Part shown: positions 33,791 through 41,725 of the stretch, piece by piece
How positions within the stretch are numbered: the stretch's first letter is position 1
How the letters are laid out: every line of letters begins with the position of its first letter
Assembly (NCBI GenBank): GCA_944385025.1
Contig: CALWVQ010000042.1
Span: 84,000-147,999, forward strand
DNA: 64,000 nt
Reading direction: 5' to 3'
Source of the DNA: an uncultured Eubacterium sp.
GTDB taxonomy: Bacteria > Bacillota > Clostridia > Oscillospirales > Acutalibacteraceae
Translations under genes and position numbers: made by a program
Notes under the pieces: model-generated
Seen by the model: only the letters and a program-made list of their open reading frames with translations
The model's database searches: none
Told to the model about the DNA's origin: nothing

Positions 33791-34354
33791 TTAGTTATTG
33801 TGCTTATTCTGGCTGTTCATAATACCCTGGCGGATACGACGAACGTCTGAAAGAGCTTTGTAAAGGCTGTCGTCAATAGCAAGGAGAGTATCGTCTGCAT
33901 AGTTATTAACTGCTGTAAGCATTTCTCTTGACTTGTTCTGTGCAGTAGTAACCATTTCATTAGCCTGATTTGTAGCGTTGCTCAAAATCTCTGAAGCCTG
34001 ATTCTGTGCATCTGCGATATAAGCATCGCCCTGCTCCTTTGCTTTTGCAATAATGTCGGCAGCTTCAGCCTGTGCAGTCTGAGTAATCTGGTCTCTTGCA
34101 ACAAGCTCTCTTGCCTGTTCGTTTGCCTTTGCAATTATATCAGCAGCCTGCTTGTTTGCCTCTTCAAGAATTGAGTTTCTTGAGTCAACAATAGCTTTAG
34201 CCTGCTTTGTTTCCTGAGGAGTGTTTAAACGAATATCCTCAATTATTGTCTTAATTTTTTCTACGTCAACAGCATATTTCTTACTGAGAGGAATGGAGGT
34301 AGCGTCGTCAAGCACGTCCTCTAAATCTTCAAGCAAAATATCGGTATTTGTCAT
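33791..34354 (-). CDS. Ala/Gln-rich coiled-coil protein (ATPase subunit H/DivIVA-like label in databases)
   Basis: A soluble 187-residue protein, almost wholly helical. After an acidic 35-residue start, it has an 11-residue-type repeat (ADIIAKANEQA, ADIIAKAKEQG, ASEILSNATNQA, ANEMVTTAQNKS) from about residue 70 to 140. This is the pattern of long right-handed coiled coils such as ATP synthase b subunit or DivIVA C-terminal regions. Homologues in Clostridia are often labelled vacuolar ATPase subunit H, but no V-ATPase genes are here. It follows coaD by 1 base in the rsmD-coaD operon. A polarity/cytoskeletal role is possible but not shown. Confidence 0.7.
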   Translation of the reverse strand: MTNTDILLEDLEDVLDDATSIPLSKKYAVDVEKIKTIIEDIRLNTPQETKQAKAIVDSRNSILEEANKQAADIIAKANEQARELVARDQITQTAQAEAADIIAKAKEQGDAYIADAQNQASEILSNATNQANEMVTTAQNKSREMLTAVNNYADDTLLAIDDSLYKALSDVRRIRQGIMNSQNKHNN

Positions 34355-34355
34355 T

Positions 34356-34838
34356 TTATTTTTCTCCTTTACACCTTAAATAAATATCATTTACAATCGC
34401 TTTGGGAACGTATGATGAAATATCGCCGTTTAGGCTGCAAACCTCTTTCACCATACTGGAAGAAAGAAACATATTTTGACCCTTGGCAGTTAAAAATACA
34501 GTTTCAATCTTCGGAAACAGACTTTTATTAATAAGTGCCTGCTGAAATTCGTAGTCGAAATCAGATACGGCACGAAGTCCCTTAACAATGGCAACGGCGC
34601 CTTTTTCCTTGGCATAATCAACAAGCAAACCGCTGTATGTATCCACCTTTATATTGGGCTTGTCTATACACTTTTCAAGAAGAGCAATCCTCTCCTCAAC
34701 GGTGAACGCAGATTTTTTTGCGCTGTTGCTCATTACAAGAACTATAACCTTGTCAAAAAGTTCACCGGCACGCTCAATAATATCAAGATGACCTAATGTT
34801 ACGGGGTCAAAGCTGCCGGGGCAAATGGCTATTCTCAT
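34356..34838 (-). CDS. coaD: phosphopantetheine adenylyltransferase
   Basis: Joins 4'-phosphopantetheine with ATP to give dephospho-CoA, the fourth step of CoA synthesis. The 160-residue protein has the nucleotidyltransferase signature CPGSFDPVTLGHLDII near the N-terminus (the T/HxGH motif), GLRAVSDFDYEFQQALIN and the ISSYVP region with the preceding LSSSMVKEV segment. Length and order are standard. It starts 1 base after the rsmD stop, a gene pair conserved across Firmicutes. GGAG-like sequence precedes the ATG inside rsmD. Confidence 0.97.
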   Translation of the reverse strand: MRIAICPGSFDPVTLGHLDIIERAGELFDKVIVLVMSNSAKKSAFTVEERIALLEKCIDKPNIKVDTYSGLLVDYAKEKGAVAIVKGLRAVSDFDYEFQQALINKSLFPKIETVFLTAKGQNMFLSSSMVKEVCSLNGDISSYVPKAIVNDIYLRCKGEK

Positions 34839-34839
34839 A

Positions 34840-35382
34840 TCAGCGCTCCTTTCTGTAAAGGGTAATTTTTGTTTTGCCGTGCTTTCTTACCCTTTCTGCA
34901 AACCAGCCGTTAATCTTTTCCGGCAAATCCTCGTTAAATGAGGTTTCGCACACGATAACGCCGTCGTCTGACATCATAGGAATAAGCGATGGCAATGTTT
35001 TTTCAATCAACCCTTTATTATAAGGAGGGTCAAGAAGCGCAATATCAAAATTGTTTTTCCTCATAAGGAATGTTTGAGCGTCGCTGAAAACCACATTTGC
35101 TTTGTCATCAAGCTTACAGTGAGAAAGATTGTTTTGAACCACTTTCAAAGCCTGCCTGTTATTTTCTACAAAGGTGCAAACCCTTGCCCCTCTTGAAAGA
35201 GCCTCAATACCAAGCTGACCGGAGCCTGCAAAAAGGTCAAGCACCTTTTTATCCTCCAGCTCAAACTGTATCATAGAAAAAAGAGCCTCTTTAACAGATT
35301 CAGTTGTAGGTCTTGTGACATCCTCACCGTTTAGAGTTTCCAATCTTCTACCACGGGCAATGCCGGTTATAACTCGCATCAT
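34840..35382 (-). CDS. rsmD: 16S rRNA (guanine966-N2)-methyltransferase
   Basis: SAM-dependent methyltransferase acting on assembled 30S subunits. The 180-residue protein has the family N-terminus MRVITGIARGRRL, a RPTTESVKEALFSMI segment, the SAM motif DLFAGSGQLGIEALSRGA and the catalytic LLDPPYNKG (DPPY). The start at 35382 has GAGGG seven bases before it. The longer frame from 35436 starts within about ten bases of the predicted transcript start and adds a non-conserved leader. A promoter lies at 35448-35476, and coaD follows at once. Confidence 0.94.
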   Translation of the reverse strand: MMRVITGIARGRRLETLNGEDVTRPTTESVKEALFSMIQFELEDKKVLDLFAGSGQLGIEALSRGARVCTFVENNRQALKVVQNNLSHCKLDDKANVVFSDAQTFLMRKNNFDIALLDPPYNKGLIEKTLPSLIPMMSDDGVIVCETSFNEDLPEKINGWFAERVRKHGKTKITLYRKER

Positions 35383-35447
35383 TCCGTTACCCTCATAATC
35401 AGCAGATGCGTCTAAAAAAGGACGCACTCTTACCATTACTGTATAAC

Positions 35448-35476
35448 ATTATACAAACTACTCTAATAATAGTCAA
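35448..35476 (-). promoter_or_regulatory. rsmD-coaD operon promoter
   Basis: TTGACT (35476-35471), 17-base spacer, TATAAT (35453-35448) on the minus strand, between the uvrC stop and rsmD. The leader carries a small GCGTC/GACGC hairpin. Confidence 0.85.
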
Positions 35477-35493
35477 GCCGATTAACACTATTT

Positions 35494-37314
35494 TTACAAA
35501 TTATGATAAAAGTCAAATATGCTGTTAGCATTAGCTGCGCTAATACCTTTTACCTGTAAAAGTTCGTCAACAGCGGCATTTTTTATTGCCGTAACTGTTT
35601 TAAAATGCTTTAGAAGAGCCTTTGCTTTTGCGTCTCCTATCCCCTCTATCTTAGTTAGCGATGTAGACAAAGTGCTTTTTTTATGCTTATTGTGGTGATA
35701 GGTAATGGCAAAACGGTGTACCTCCTCCTGTATATTTGAAACAAGAGTGAATACCTGACGGTGAGAATTAATTTCTATTTCACCGCCGTTAAGAGCAATG
35801 GCGCGTGTTCTGTGCTTACTGTCCTTAACCATACCGAAAACAGGCACATTTATGCCCATACCTCTGATTACAGGCAAAACAGCGTTCACCTGGGGCTCGC
35901 CGCCGTCAAGCAAAATTAAATCGGGTAGAATTTTAAAGGTACTGCCCTCTTCATCGTTATAGTAATGGTCAAAACGTCTTGTTAAAACCTCACGCATTGA
36001 GCCCACATCGTTTTGACCGTCAAAGCCTTTAATAGAAAAACGTTTATAGGCGCTTTTCATAGGTCTGCCGTTATGGAAAACCACCATACCTGCCACGTTG
36101 TCCGCTCCAAAGGTGTGTGATATATCATAAGACTCTATATACTCAGGGATTTTTTCAAGTCCCAGTAATTGTTTCAAATCCTCAAGGGCGGCAATCTCTC
36201 TGCCAAGTCTGCCTTGATGCTGGGCAAGATGCTCGTTTGCATTTTTTACGCACATATTTACTATTGAAAGATGCTCGCCTTTTTGCGGGTGGATAAATTC
36301 AACCTTTTTGCCCCTTTTACTTTCGAGAAATTCTCTTAAAAGCTCCTCGTCGGCAATACTGCCGTCAACAGCAATTCTTGAGGGAATACGTTCTCTCATT
36401 GAATAGTATCTTTCAATTAGTTCAAATCTTCCTTGTTCCAAATCATCAACAGGGTCAATGAGCCAAAATTCAGTATCAGTCAGCTTGCCGTGTTCAAATC
36501 TGATAACTTCAAAACAGGCTTTTTTGTTGGACGTTACAAGAGCGAACACGTCCTCCTCGGGAACGTTTATAGACACAACCTTTTGTTTTTCTTCAAGGTT
36601 TTTTATCGCCTTTATTCTGTCTCTTAATTTAGCACATTCTTCAAATTCAAGATTCTCCGCCAGTTCTGCCATTTGGGCTTCCATTTCTTTAACAGCTTTG
36701 GCGCTGCCGCCTTTAAGAAAAGAAATGGCGTCCTGAATATTGTTTGCATATTCTTCCTTGCTTATTCTTTTAGCGCAGGGGGCGCAGCAAAGCCCCATAA
36801 AGCCGTTAAGACAAGGACGGCTTTTTCCGTAATCTCTGGGAAACTGCTTATTACAACGAGGAAGTTTGAAAATTTTAAGCGTTTCCTCAACAGCCTGTTT
36901 TACCGAAAAATTAGAAGTATAAGGACCCAAATAAGTGGCGTTATCGTCGCTCATTTGCTTACATTCGGATATTTTGGGAAACTCGCCTTTTGTGATTTTA
37001 ATATAATTATATCCCTTATCGTCCTTAAGAAGAATGTTATACTTTGGCTGGTGCAGTTTAATAAGAGAACACTCAAGCACAAGAGCTTCAAACTCGCTGT
37101 CGCAGAGAATGTAATCGAAATCGTCCACATTCTCCACCATTCTGATAACCTTGATGGAGTGATTTGAATGACTGCCGAAATAAGAAGACACTCTGTTTTT
37201 CAGCTTTTTTGCCTTGCCGATATAAATGATCTTTTTATCTTTGTTTTTCATAATATAGACGCCCGGCTGAAGAGGCAGAGCCATAGCCTTTTTTCTCAGT
37301 TCTTTTTCAGTCAT
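35494..37314 (-). CDS. uvrC: excinuclease ABC subunit C
   Basis: Dual endonuclease of nucleotide excision repair that cuts on both sides of the lesion bound by UvrB. The 606-residue protein has the N-terminal GIY-YIG nuclease (PGVYIMKNKDKKIIYIGKAK near residues 18-37), a Cys-containing segment (CCAPCAKRISKEEY), the UvrB-interacting UVR motif (about 200-235), the RNase H-like C-terminal nuclease with ESYDISHTFG and LILLDGGEPQVNA, and a tandem helix-hairpin-helix tail (IEGIGDAKAKALLKHF). GGAGTG precedes the ATG. It is a single-gene unit between the HPr terminator and the rsmD promoter. Confidence 0.97.
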   Translation of the reverse strand: MTEKELRKKAMALPLQPGVYIMKNKDKKIIYIGKAKKLKNRVSSYFGSHSNHSIKVIRMVENVDDFDYILCDSEFEALVLECSLIKLHQPKYNILLKDDKGYNYIKITKGEFPKISECKQMSDDNATYLGPYTSNFSVKQAVEETLKIFKLPRCNKQFPRDYGKSRPCLNGFMGLCCAPCAKRISKEEYANNIQDAISFLKGGSAKAVKEMEAQMAELAENLEFEECAKLRDRIKAIKNLEEKQKVVSINVPEEDVFALVTSNKKACFEVIRFEHGKLTDTEFWLIDPVDDLEQGRFELIERYYSMRERIPSRIAVDGSIADEELLREFLESKRGKKVEFIHPQKGEHLSIVNMCVKNANEHLAQHQGRLGREIAALEDLKQLLGLEKIPEYIESYDISHTFGADNVAGMVVFHNGRPMKSAYKRFSIKGFDGQNDVGSMREVLTRRFDHYYNDEEGSTFKILPDLILLDGGEPQVNAVLPVIRGMGINVPVFGMVKDSKHRTRAIALNGGEIEINSHRQVFTLVSNIQEEVHRFAITYHHNKHKKSTLSTSLTKIEGIGDAKAKALLKHFKTVTAIKNAAVDELLQVKGISAANANSIFDFYHNL

Positions 37315-37361
37315 TATGTCACTCCTTTCCTATAATCTCTAAATATTATATCACAAAATAT

Positions 37362-37393
37362 AAAAAAATAAAGCATAGCCAAAGCTATGCTTT
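37362..37393 (-). terminator. terminator of the HPr gene
   Basis: Minus-strand stem AAAGCATAGC / GCTATGCTTT followed by ATTTTTTTA. Its T tract also lies where the -35 of the uvrC promoter would be expected (TATAAT at 37348-37353 region). Confidence 0.88.
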
Positions 37394-37407
37394 AAGTGTA
37401 GTTTTAA

Positions 37408-37671
37408 TTACTCGGTAAAACCCGACTTTACAAGTGAAACAAGACCTTCAACAGCCTCTTCCTCGTCAGAACCGTCTGCGATAATACGAATATCAGTACC
37501 GCCCATAATACCAAGTGAAAGTACACCTAAAAGGCTTTTTGCGTTAACTCTTCTCTCTTCCTTTTCAACCCAAATTGATGACTTGAATTCATTTGCCTTC
37601 TGGATAAAGAAAGTTGCAGGACGTGCGTGTAAACCAACCTGATTTTCAACCTTTACATCTTTAACAAACAT
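37408..37671 (-). CDS. ptsH: phosphocarrier protein HPr
   Basis: Small PTS phosphocarrier of 87 residues. The active-site motif GLHARPATFF carries the phosphorylated His at residue 15. The regulatory region has VNAKSLLGVLSLGI, with Ser46, the HPr kinase target used in catabolite repression. Both sites are present, which argues for a true HPr and not Crh, where the His is lost. The adjacent ptsI is absent, so enzyme I is encoded elsewhere. The gene has its own promoter and terminator, and GAGAGG lies eight bases before the ATG. Confidence 0.95.
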   Translation of the reverse strand: MFVKDVKVENQVGLHARPATFFIQKANEFKSSIWVEKEERRVNAKSLLGVLSLGIMGGTDIRIIADGSDEEEAVEGLVSLVKSGFTE

Positions 37672-37741
37672 ATAGATAACCTCTCATTCGTCATAATACA
37701 ATATATTGTGCATATTAGATTTATTTCATTCACTATTACAT

Positions 37742-37769
37742 ATTATACCACCAAAATTAATTCGGTCAA
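37742..37769 (-). promoter_or_regulatory. HPr gene promoter
   Basis: TTGACC (37769-37764), 16-base spacer, extended -10 TGG-TATAAT (37747-37742) on the minus strand. Confidence 0.85.
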
Positions 37770-37850
37770 TAAGTAAATATCAAGTTCGTTTGACTTGTTA
37801 ATTGAAAAGAATTTATTTAACACTTATTTGTGCAATTTACACATATTTTT

Positions 37851-38582
37851 TTACTCTTTTTTTAGTTTCGACAAAAATGCAATATCTTCTTTGTTAAGCT
37901 GCGCATTTTCGAGCATATCGGGACGCCTTTCCATAGTGCGTTTTAGTGACTGTTCACGTCTCCATTTATCCACATTTGCGTGGTGTCCTGACAATAAAAC
38001 CTCGGGCACTTTTCTGTCCTGCCATACGCTTGGGTGAGTATACTGGGGATACTCCAAAAGTGAGTTATAATGGCTTTCTTCCTCAAAACACTCGTCATCA
38101 CTCAAAACGCCGGGCAACATTCTTGACACTGCGTCTGCTACGATTAAAGCAGGCAGTTCCCCCCCTGTAAGCACATAGTCACCCACAGAGATTTCCTCCG
38201 GCTCCAGCGCCTCAATAACCCTTTCGTCAATACCCTCGTAATGACCGCACAAAAGAGCAATATTATCAAGTTTTGACAGTTCTTTAACTCTCTCTTGAGT
38301 CAACGTCTTTCCTTGCGGGGTTAGGTAAATGAGATGGGGCTTTGCGCCTATCTCGTCACACAGTGCGCTGAAACAGTCATATATAGGCTGCGGCGCCATT
38401 ATCATTCCCATTCCGCCGCCGTATGGCTTATCGTCCACACGTCTGTGCTTATCAAGGGTATAGTCACGAATGTCTATACAGTTTATTTCAACCTTTTTTG
38501 CCTGTCTGGCTCTGCCTATTATGGAGTGGCTTAAAACAGTATCGCACATATCCGGAAAAAGCGTTAATATATCAATCCTCAT
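37851..38582 (-). CDS. trmD: tRNA (guanine37-N1)-methyltransferase
   Basis: SPOUT-family methyltransferase that methylates G37 of tRNAs with a preceding G36, preventing +1 frameshifts. The 243-residue protein begins MRIDILTLFPDM and shows KPYGGGMGMIM, LLCGHYEGIDERV and EEISVGDYVLTGGELPAL, the trefoil-knot SAM site. The ATG at 38582 lies inside the end of rimM, giving an 11-base overlap; the longer TTG start is rejected. It forms a pair with rimM, as is usual. No clear terminator follows it. Confidence 0.97.
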   Translation of the reverse strand: MRIDILTLFPDMCDTVLSHSIIGRARQAKKVEINCIDIRDYTLDKHRRVDDKPYGGGMGMIMAPQPIYDCFSALCDEIGAKPHLIYLTPQGKTLTQERVKELSKLDNIALLCGHYEGIDERVIEALEPEEISVGDYVLTGGELPALIVADAVSRMLPGVLSDDECFEEESHYNSLLEYPQYTHPSVWQDRKVPEVLLSGHHANVDKWRREQSLKRTMERRPDMLENAQLNKEDIAFLSKLKKE

Positions 38583-39081
38583 CAAACAAACCCTTTATCC
38601 TTTTTATTTTTATTACCTTAAATTCAGTATTTATTTCCTTTACCACATCTTTGATAGCAGGAATTAAACTGTGCTTGCCCCAGCTTTCAATATCGTAAAT
38701 ATCGCAGGAGCCGTAATTAAGTACATCTTTAACCTGACCGTATTCCTCGTCGGTATCGATATCCACCACATAACAGCCGATAAGGTCGGCAATATAGTTG
38801 GCGCCGTCGTCTATAACAGCGTCGTCACGGTTGCCGTAAAGCACTTTGCCTTTAATTTCCTGCGCTTTTTCAATAGTGTCAACATCCTTAAACTTAACTA
38901 TTGCCAAATCTTTTTGAGGTCTGACAGACAAAAGCTCAAGAGGCTTTTCGCCTTTGTCGTCAAGATAAAGCGTTTTAAACTGCTTTAAGTAGTCAATACC
39001 GTCGCACCAAAGCTGAAGCTTTAATTCACCTTTTACTCCGTGGGTATTATTAAGTTTTCCCACTTCCAAATACTGTTTCAT
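38572..39081 (-). CDS. rimM: ribosome maturation factor RimM
   Basis: 16S rRNA processing factor that binds ribosomal protein S19 during 30S assembly. The 169-residue protein has the N-terminal RimM barrel (YLEVGKLNNTHGVKGELKL) and the C-terminal PRC-barrel-like domain (GCYVVDIDTDEEYGQVKDVL). GGAG lies six bases before the ATG. The gene is separated from the upstream khpA by a strong terminator, so it may have its own start in that gap, and it overlaps trmD downstream. Confidence 0.95.
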   Translation of the reverse strand: MKQYLEVGKLNNTHGVKGELKLQLWCDGIDYLKQFKTLYLDDKGEKPLELLSVRPQKDLAIVKFKDVDTIEKAQEIKGKVLYGNRDDAVIDDGANYIADLIGCYVVDIDTDEEYGQVKDVLNYGSCDIYDIESWGKHSLIPAIKDVVKEINTEFKVIKIKRIKGLFDED

Positions 39082-39111
39082 AATTACTCCATAATATCAG
39101 TATATTCAAAT

Positions 39112-39146
39112 CTGCGAAAAAAGCCGTACAAAAATGTACGGCTTTT
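39112..39146 (-). terminator. terminator between khpA and rimM
   Basis: Minus-strand stem AAAAGCCGTACA / TGTACGGCTTTT followed directly by T residues (TTTTTTCG). It starts 7 bases after the khpA stop and should split the ffh-rpsP-khpA unit from rimM-trmD. Confidence 0.9.
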
Positions 39147-39152
39147 CATTTA

Positions 39153-39386
39153 TCAGTCAATTTCCACTGAAATTTTTGCGTCGTTTCTTGTTGCTGCTGC
39201 TCGCATAACAACTCGGATAGCCTTGGCAATTCTGCCCTGCTTTCCTATAACTCTGCCCATATCGTCCTCTGCTACGTGAAGATGATATACAGTAACGCCT
39301 TCTTCGTTAGGTTCGTCAACTACAACAGAAACTTCATCGGGATTATCTACAAGTCCCTTTGTTATTGAAATTAACAAATCCTTCAA
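39153..39386 (-). CDS. khpA: KH-domain RNA-binding protein KhpA
   Basis: Small RNA-binding protein of 77 residues, one KH domain with the GxxG loop in MGRVIGKQGRIAKAIR. KhpA works with KhpB/EloR in control of cell elongation in related Firmicutes. The conserved start is [M]KDLLIS. It is read from a TTG at 39386, eight bases after a perfect AGGAGG. The in-frame GTG at 39395 overlaps the ribosome site and is unlikely. It lies between rpsP and rimM, its standard position, but a terminator follows. Confidence 0.93.
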   Translation of the reverse strand: MKDLLISITKGLVDNPDEVSVVVDEPNEEGVTVYHLHVAEDDMGRVIGKQGRIAKAIRVVMRAAATRNDAKISVEID

Positions 39387-39426
39387 AGAAAACACCTCCT
39401 GTATTAAACTTTGTTTTTATCAAAGA

Positions 39427-39669
39427 TTAAAGGATGCCTTCTTTTTTAAGGATGCTCTTAACTGTATCTGTTGGCTGTGCACCGTTTGCAATCCACTTCT
39501 TAGCCTTATCAGCGTCAATCTTAATTTCAGCCGGATCAACCATTGTGTTGTATGTGCCGATTTCCTCAATGAAACGACCGTCACGTGGATATCTTGAATC
39601 TGCTACTACTACACGATAGAAAGGTGCCTTCTTTGCGCCCATACGACGAAGTCTGATTTTTACTGCCAT
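39427..39669 (-). CDS. rpsP: 30S ribosomal protein S16
   Basis: Structural protein of the small ribosomal subunit, 80 residues. The N-terminus [26 protein letters not shown] is the family signature, and the rest ([24 protein letters not shown]) is standard. GGAGG precedes the ATG. It is in the order ylxM-ffh-rpsP-khpA-rimM-trmD, conserved in Firmicutes. Confidence 0.98.
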   Translation of the reverse strand: MAVKIRLRRMGAKKAPFYRVVVADSRYPRDGRFIEEIGTYNTMVDPAEIKIDADKAKKWIANGAQPTDTVKSILKKEGIL

Positions 39670-39747
39670 TTTAATTTACCTCCAAAAATGTATTATGTAA
39701 AATTTATTTTATCCAAACCAAAATTATTTGGGTGAATACTGTATTAG

Positions 39748-41148
39748 TTAAAAACCAAAGGGATTGGAATTACCGCCCATTTTGCCCATCATCTTTTCCG
39801 CCATATCAGGATTTGCCTGCATCATACGGCGCATTTTTTTACTGATTCTGGGAGTGCCCTTGCCGCCTGAAAACTGCTTCATCATTTTTTGCATCTGCTT
39901 AAATTGAGAAAGGAGTTTGTTTACATCTTCAACCTCCATACCGCAGCCCTTGGCAATTCGGCGTTTTCTTGACGGGTTTATTATATCAGGATGCTCTCTC
40001 TCCTGTTTAGTCATAGAGTAGATAATTGAACGAAATCTTGTAAAAGCTCCCTCGTCAATATCCTCGTCCTTGATTTTTCCGCCTATACCGGGAATCATTT
40101 TGATTGTGTCTTTAATGCTTCCCATTCTCTCAATCTGCTCAAACTGGTCAAGCAAATCGTTAAGGTCAAACTTATTTTTAGCAAGCTTTTTTTCAAGCTC
40201 TGCCGCTTTTTTCTCGTCAAGGGACTGCTCTGCTCTTTCGATAAAGGAAAGAACGTCACCCATACCGAGAATTCTTGACGCCATTCTTGAGGGGTGGAAA
40301 GTTTCAAGATTGTCAAGCTTTTCGCCTGTACCGATAAACTTGATAGGCTTTCCCGTAACAGCTCTTACTGAAAGAGCCGCACCGCCTCTCGTATCACCGT
40401 CAAGCTTTGTAAGGATAACGCCGTCAATACCCAGCGTTTCATTAAAGCTTTTGGCAACGTTTACTGCGTCCTGTCCTGTCATAGCGTCGATAACAAGAAG
40501 TATTTCGTGAGGGTGAACAGTTGAGCGGATATTTGTAAGCTCCTGCATCAGCTCCTCATCAATATGCAGACGGCCGGCAGTATCAATAAACACATAATCG
40601 TTACCGTGGTCTTTGGCATATTTAACTGCTTCCTGTGCGATAGTGACAGGATTTTCCGTTCCCATTTCAAATACGGGAACGCCCACCTGCTCGCCAACTA
40701 CCTGTAACTGCTTAATTGCAGCAGGTCTGTAAACGTCGCAGGCAACAAGCAAAGGTCTGTGACCTTCTTTTTTCAGTTTTAAAGCAAGCTTGGCAGAATG
40801 AGTTGTTTTACCGCTACCCTGCAAGCCGCACATCATTACTACTGTGGGGGGATGATTTGCAATAGCAAGGCGAGCCTCGTTGCCGCCCATAAGAGCAGTG
40901 AGCTCCTCGTTTACTATTTTAATAACCATCTGCCCCGGAGTAAGAGACTCCATAACGTCGGCGCCTATGGCACGTTCAGTTACTTTAGCAGTAAATTCTT
41001 TTGATACCTTATAGTTGACGTCTGCCTCAAGTAGAGCAAGCCTTACTTCACGCATTGCCTCTTTAACGTCAGCCTCGGTTAATTTGCCCTTGGCACGCAA
41101 CTTTTTGAAAGAATTTTCAAGTCTTTCGCTTAAACCTTCAAATGCCAA
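39748..41148 (-). CDS. ffh: signal recognition particle protein Ffh
   Basis: GTPase of the signal recognition particle, which binds 4.5S/6S RNA and signal peptides and targets ribosomes to FtsY. The 466-residue protein has the N domain, the G domain with P-loop GLQGSGKTTHSAKLA near residue 108, DTAGR and TKLDGDTRGGA, and a methionine-rich M domain at the C-terminus (MQKMMKQF, MMGKMGGN). It starts 24 bases after the ylxM stop. The RNA component is not in the window. Confidence 0.98.
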   Translation of the reverse strand: MAFEGLSERLENSFKKLRAKGKLTEADVKEAMREVRLALLEADVNYKVSKEFTAKVTERAIGADVMESLTPGQMVIKIVNEELTALMGGNEARLAIANHPPTVVMMCGLQGSGKTTHSAKLALKLKKEGHRPLLVACDVYRPAAIKQLQVVGEQVGVPVFEMGTENPVTIAQEAVKYAKDHGNDYVFIDTAGRLHIDEELMQELTNIRSTVHPHEILLVIDAMTGQDAVNVAKSFNETLGIDGVILTKLDGDTRGGAALSVRAVTGKPIKFIGTGEKLDNLETFHPSRMASRILGMGDVLSFIERAEQSLDEKKAAELEKKLAKNKFDLNDLLDQFEQIERMGSIKDTIKMIPGIGGKIKDEDIDEGAFTRFRSIIYSMTKQEREHPDIINPSRKRRIAKGCGMEVEDVNKLLSQFKQMQKMMKQFSGGKGTPRISKKMRRMMQANPDMAEKMMGKMGGNSNPFGF

Positions 41149-41172
41149 GAAATCAACTCCTGTCTGTTAGGA

Positions 41173-41538
41173 TTAACCTTCTTTGAGAAATAAGGCGAGA
41201 GATTTAATTCGTGCAACGTTATCATTAATCTCCATTGACAGAGAGTGATTTAAGTTGTACTGATTAATTGCCTCTGCACATTCAACTATCTCGTCGATGC
41301 CTTTTTTAAGCTCGTTAAAACGCTTTGCAAGTCCCAGCCTTTCCTCCATATCAAAAAGCTGTGACTCCGCACGCTTGATTGAATCGCGCACGCCCTGACG
41401 GGTTATGCCCTCGTTTTCGGCTATTTCAGAAAGTGAAAGGTCTTCTTCGTAATAATACACAAGAAAGTCGTGCTGTTTTTTGGTAAGCATCTCACCGTAA
41501 AAATCAAGCAAAAAAGGTATTTCCAAATTTTTTGCCAC
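41173..41538 (-). CDS. ylxM: YlxM-like UPF0122 DNA-binding protein
   Basis: A 121-residue helix-turn-helix protein found beside ffh in Firmicutes, where it modulates SRP. The sigma-70 region 4-like motif is LSLSEIAENEGITRQGVRDSIKRAE near residues 40-64, followed by a coiled C-terminal region. The GTG at 41538 has GGAGAGG five bases upstream and gives the family N-terminus; the ATG-like longer frame from 41565 overlaps the ribosome site. It heads the ffh operon behind a consensus promoter. Confidence 0.92.
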   Translation of the reverse strand: MAKNLEIPFLLDFYGEMLTKKQHDFLVYYYEEDLSLSEIAENEGITRQGVRDSIKRAESQLFDMEERLGLAKRFNELKKGIDEIVECAEAINQYNLNHSLSMEINDNVARIKSLALFLKEG

Positions 41539-41570
41539 AACGACCTCTCCTTTCACTAATCTCACAAGTG

Positions 41571-41592
41571 TGTAAAGTAATTACTCTTTACA
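41571..41592. promoter_or_regulatory. inverted repeat in the ylxM leader
   Basis: TGTAAAG-TAATTACT-CTTTACA, seven-base perfect arms, just after the predicted transcription start and before the ribosome site. A similar GTGTAAA-N9-TTTACAC lies at 41690-41712, upstream of the promoter. Confidence 0.45.
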
Positions 41593-41601
41593 GCAAAAGG
41601 T

Positions 41602-41630
41602 ATTATACTAAAGAAGAGTTGTTATGTCAA
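41602..41630 (-). promoter_or_regulatory. ylxM-ffh operon promoter
   Basis: Perfect TTGACA (41630-41625), 17-base spacer, TATAAT (41607-41602) on the minus strand. Confidence 0.93.
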
Positions 41631-41725
41631 GTGTATTTTACCTAAATTTATTAATTAAATTTTCCCATTTTGTATTGACACAATTTGTAGTGTAAAGAAA
41701 ATGATTTTACACCCACATATGTGTA

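Noticed and set aside
40070-40510. 146-codon plus-strand frame opposite ffh
   Set aside because: Lies across the conserved GTPase domain of Ffh. Composition is typical of a reverse-strand shadow.
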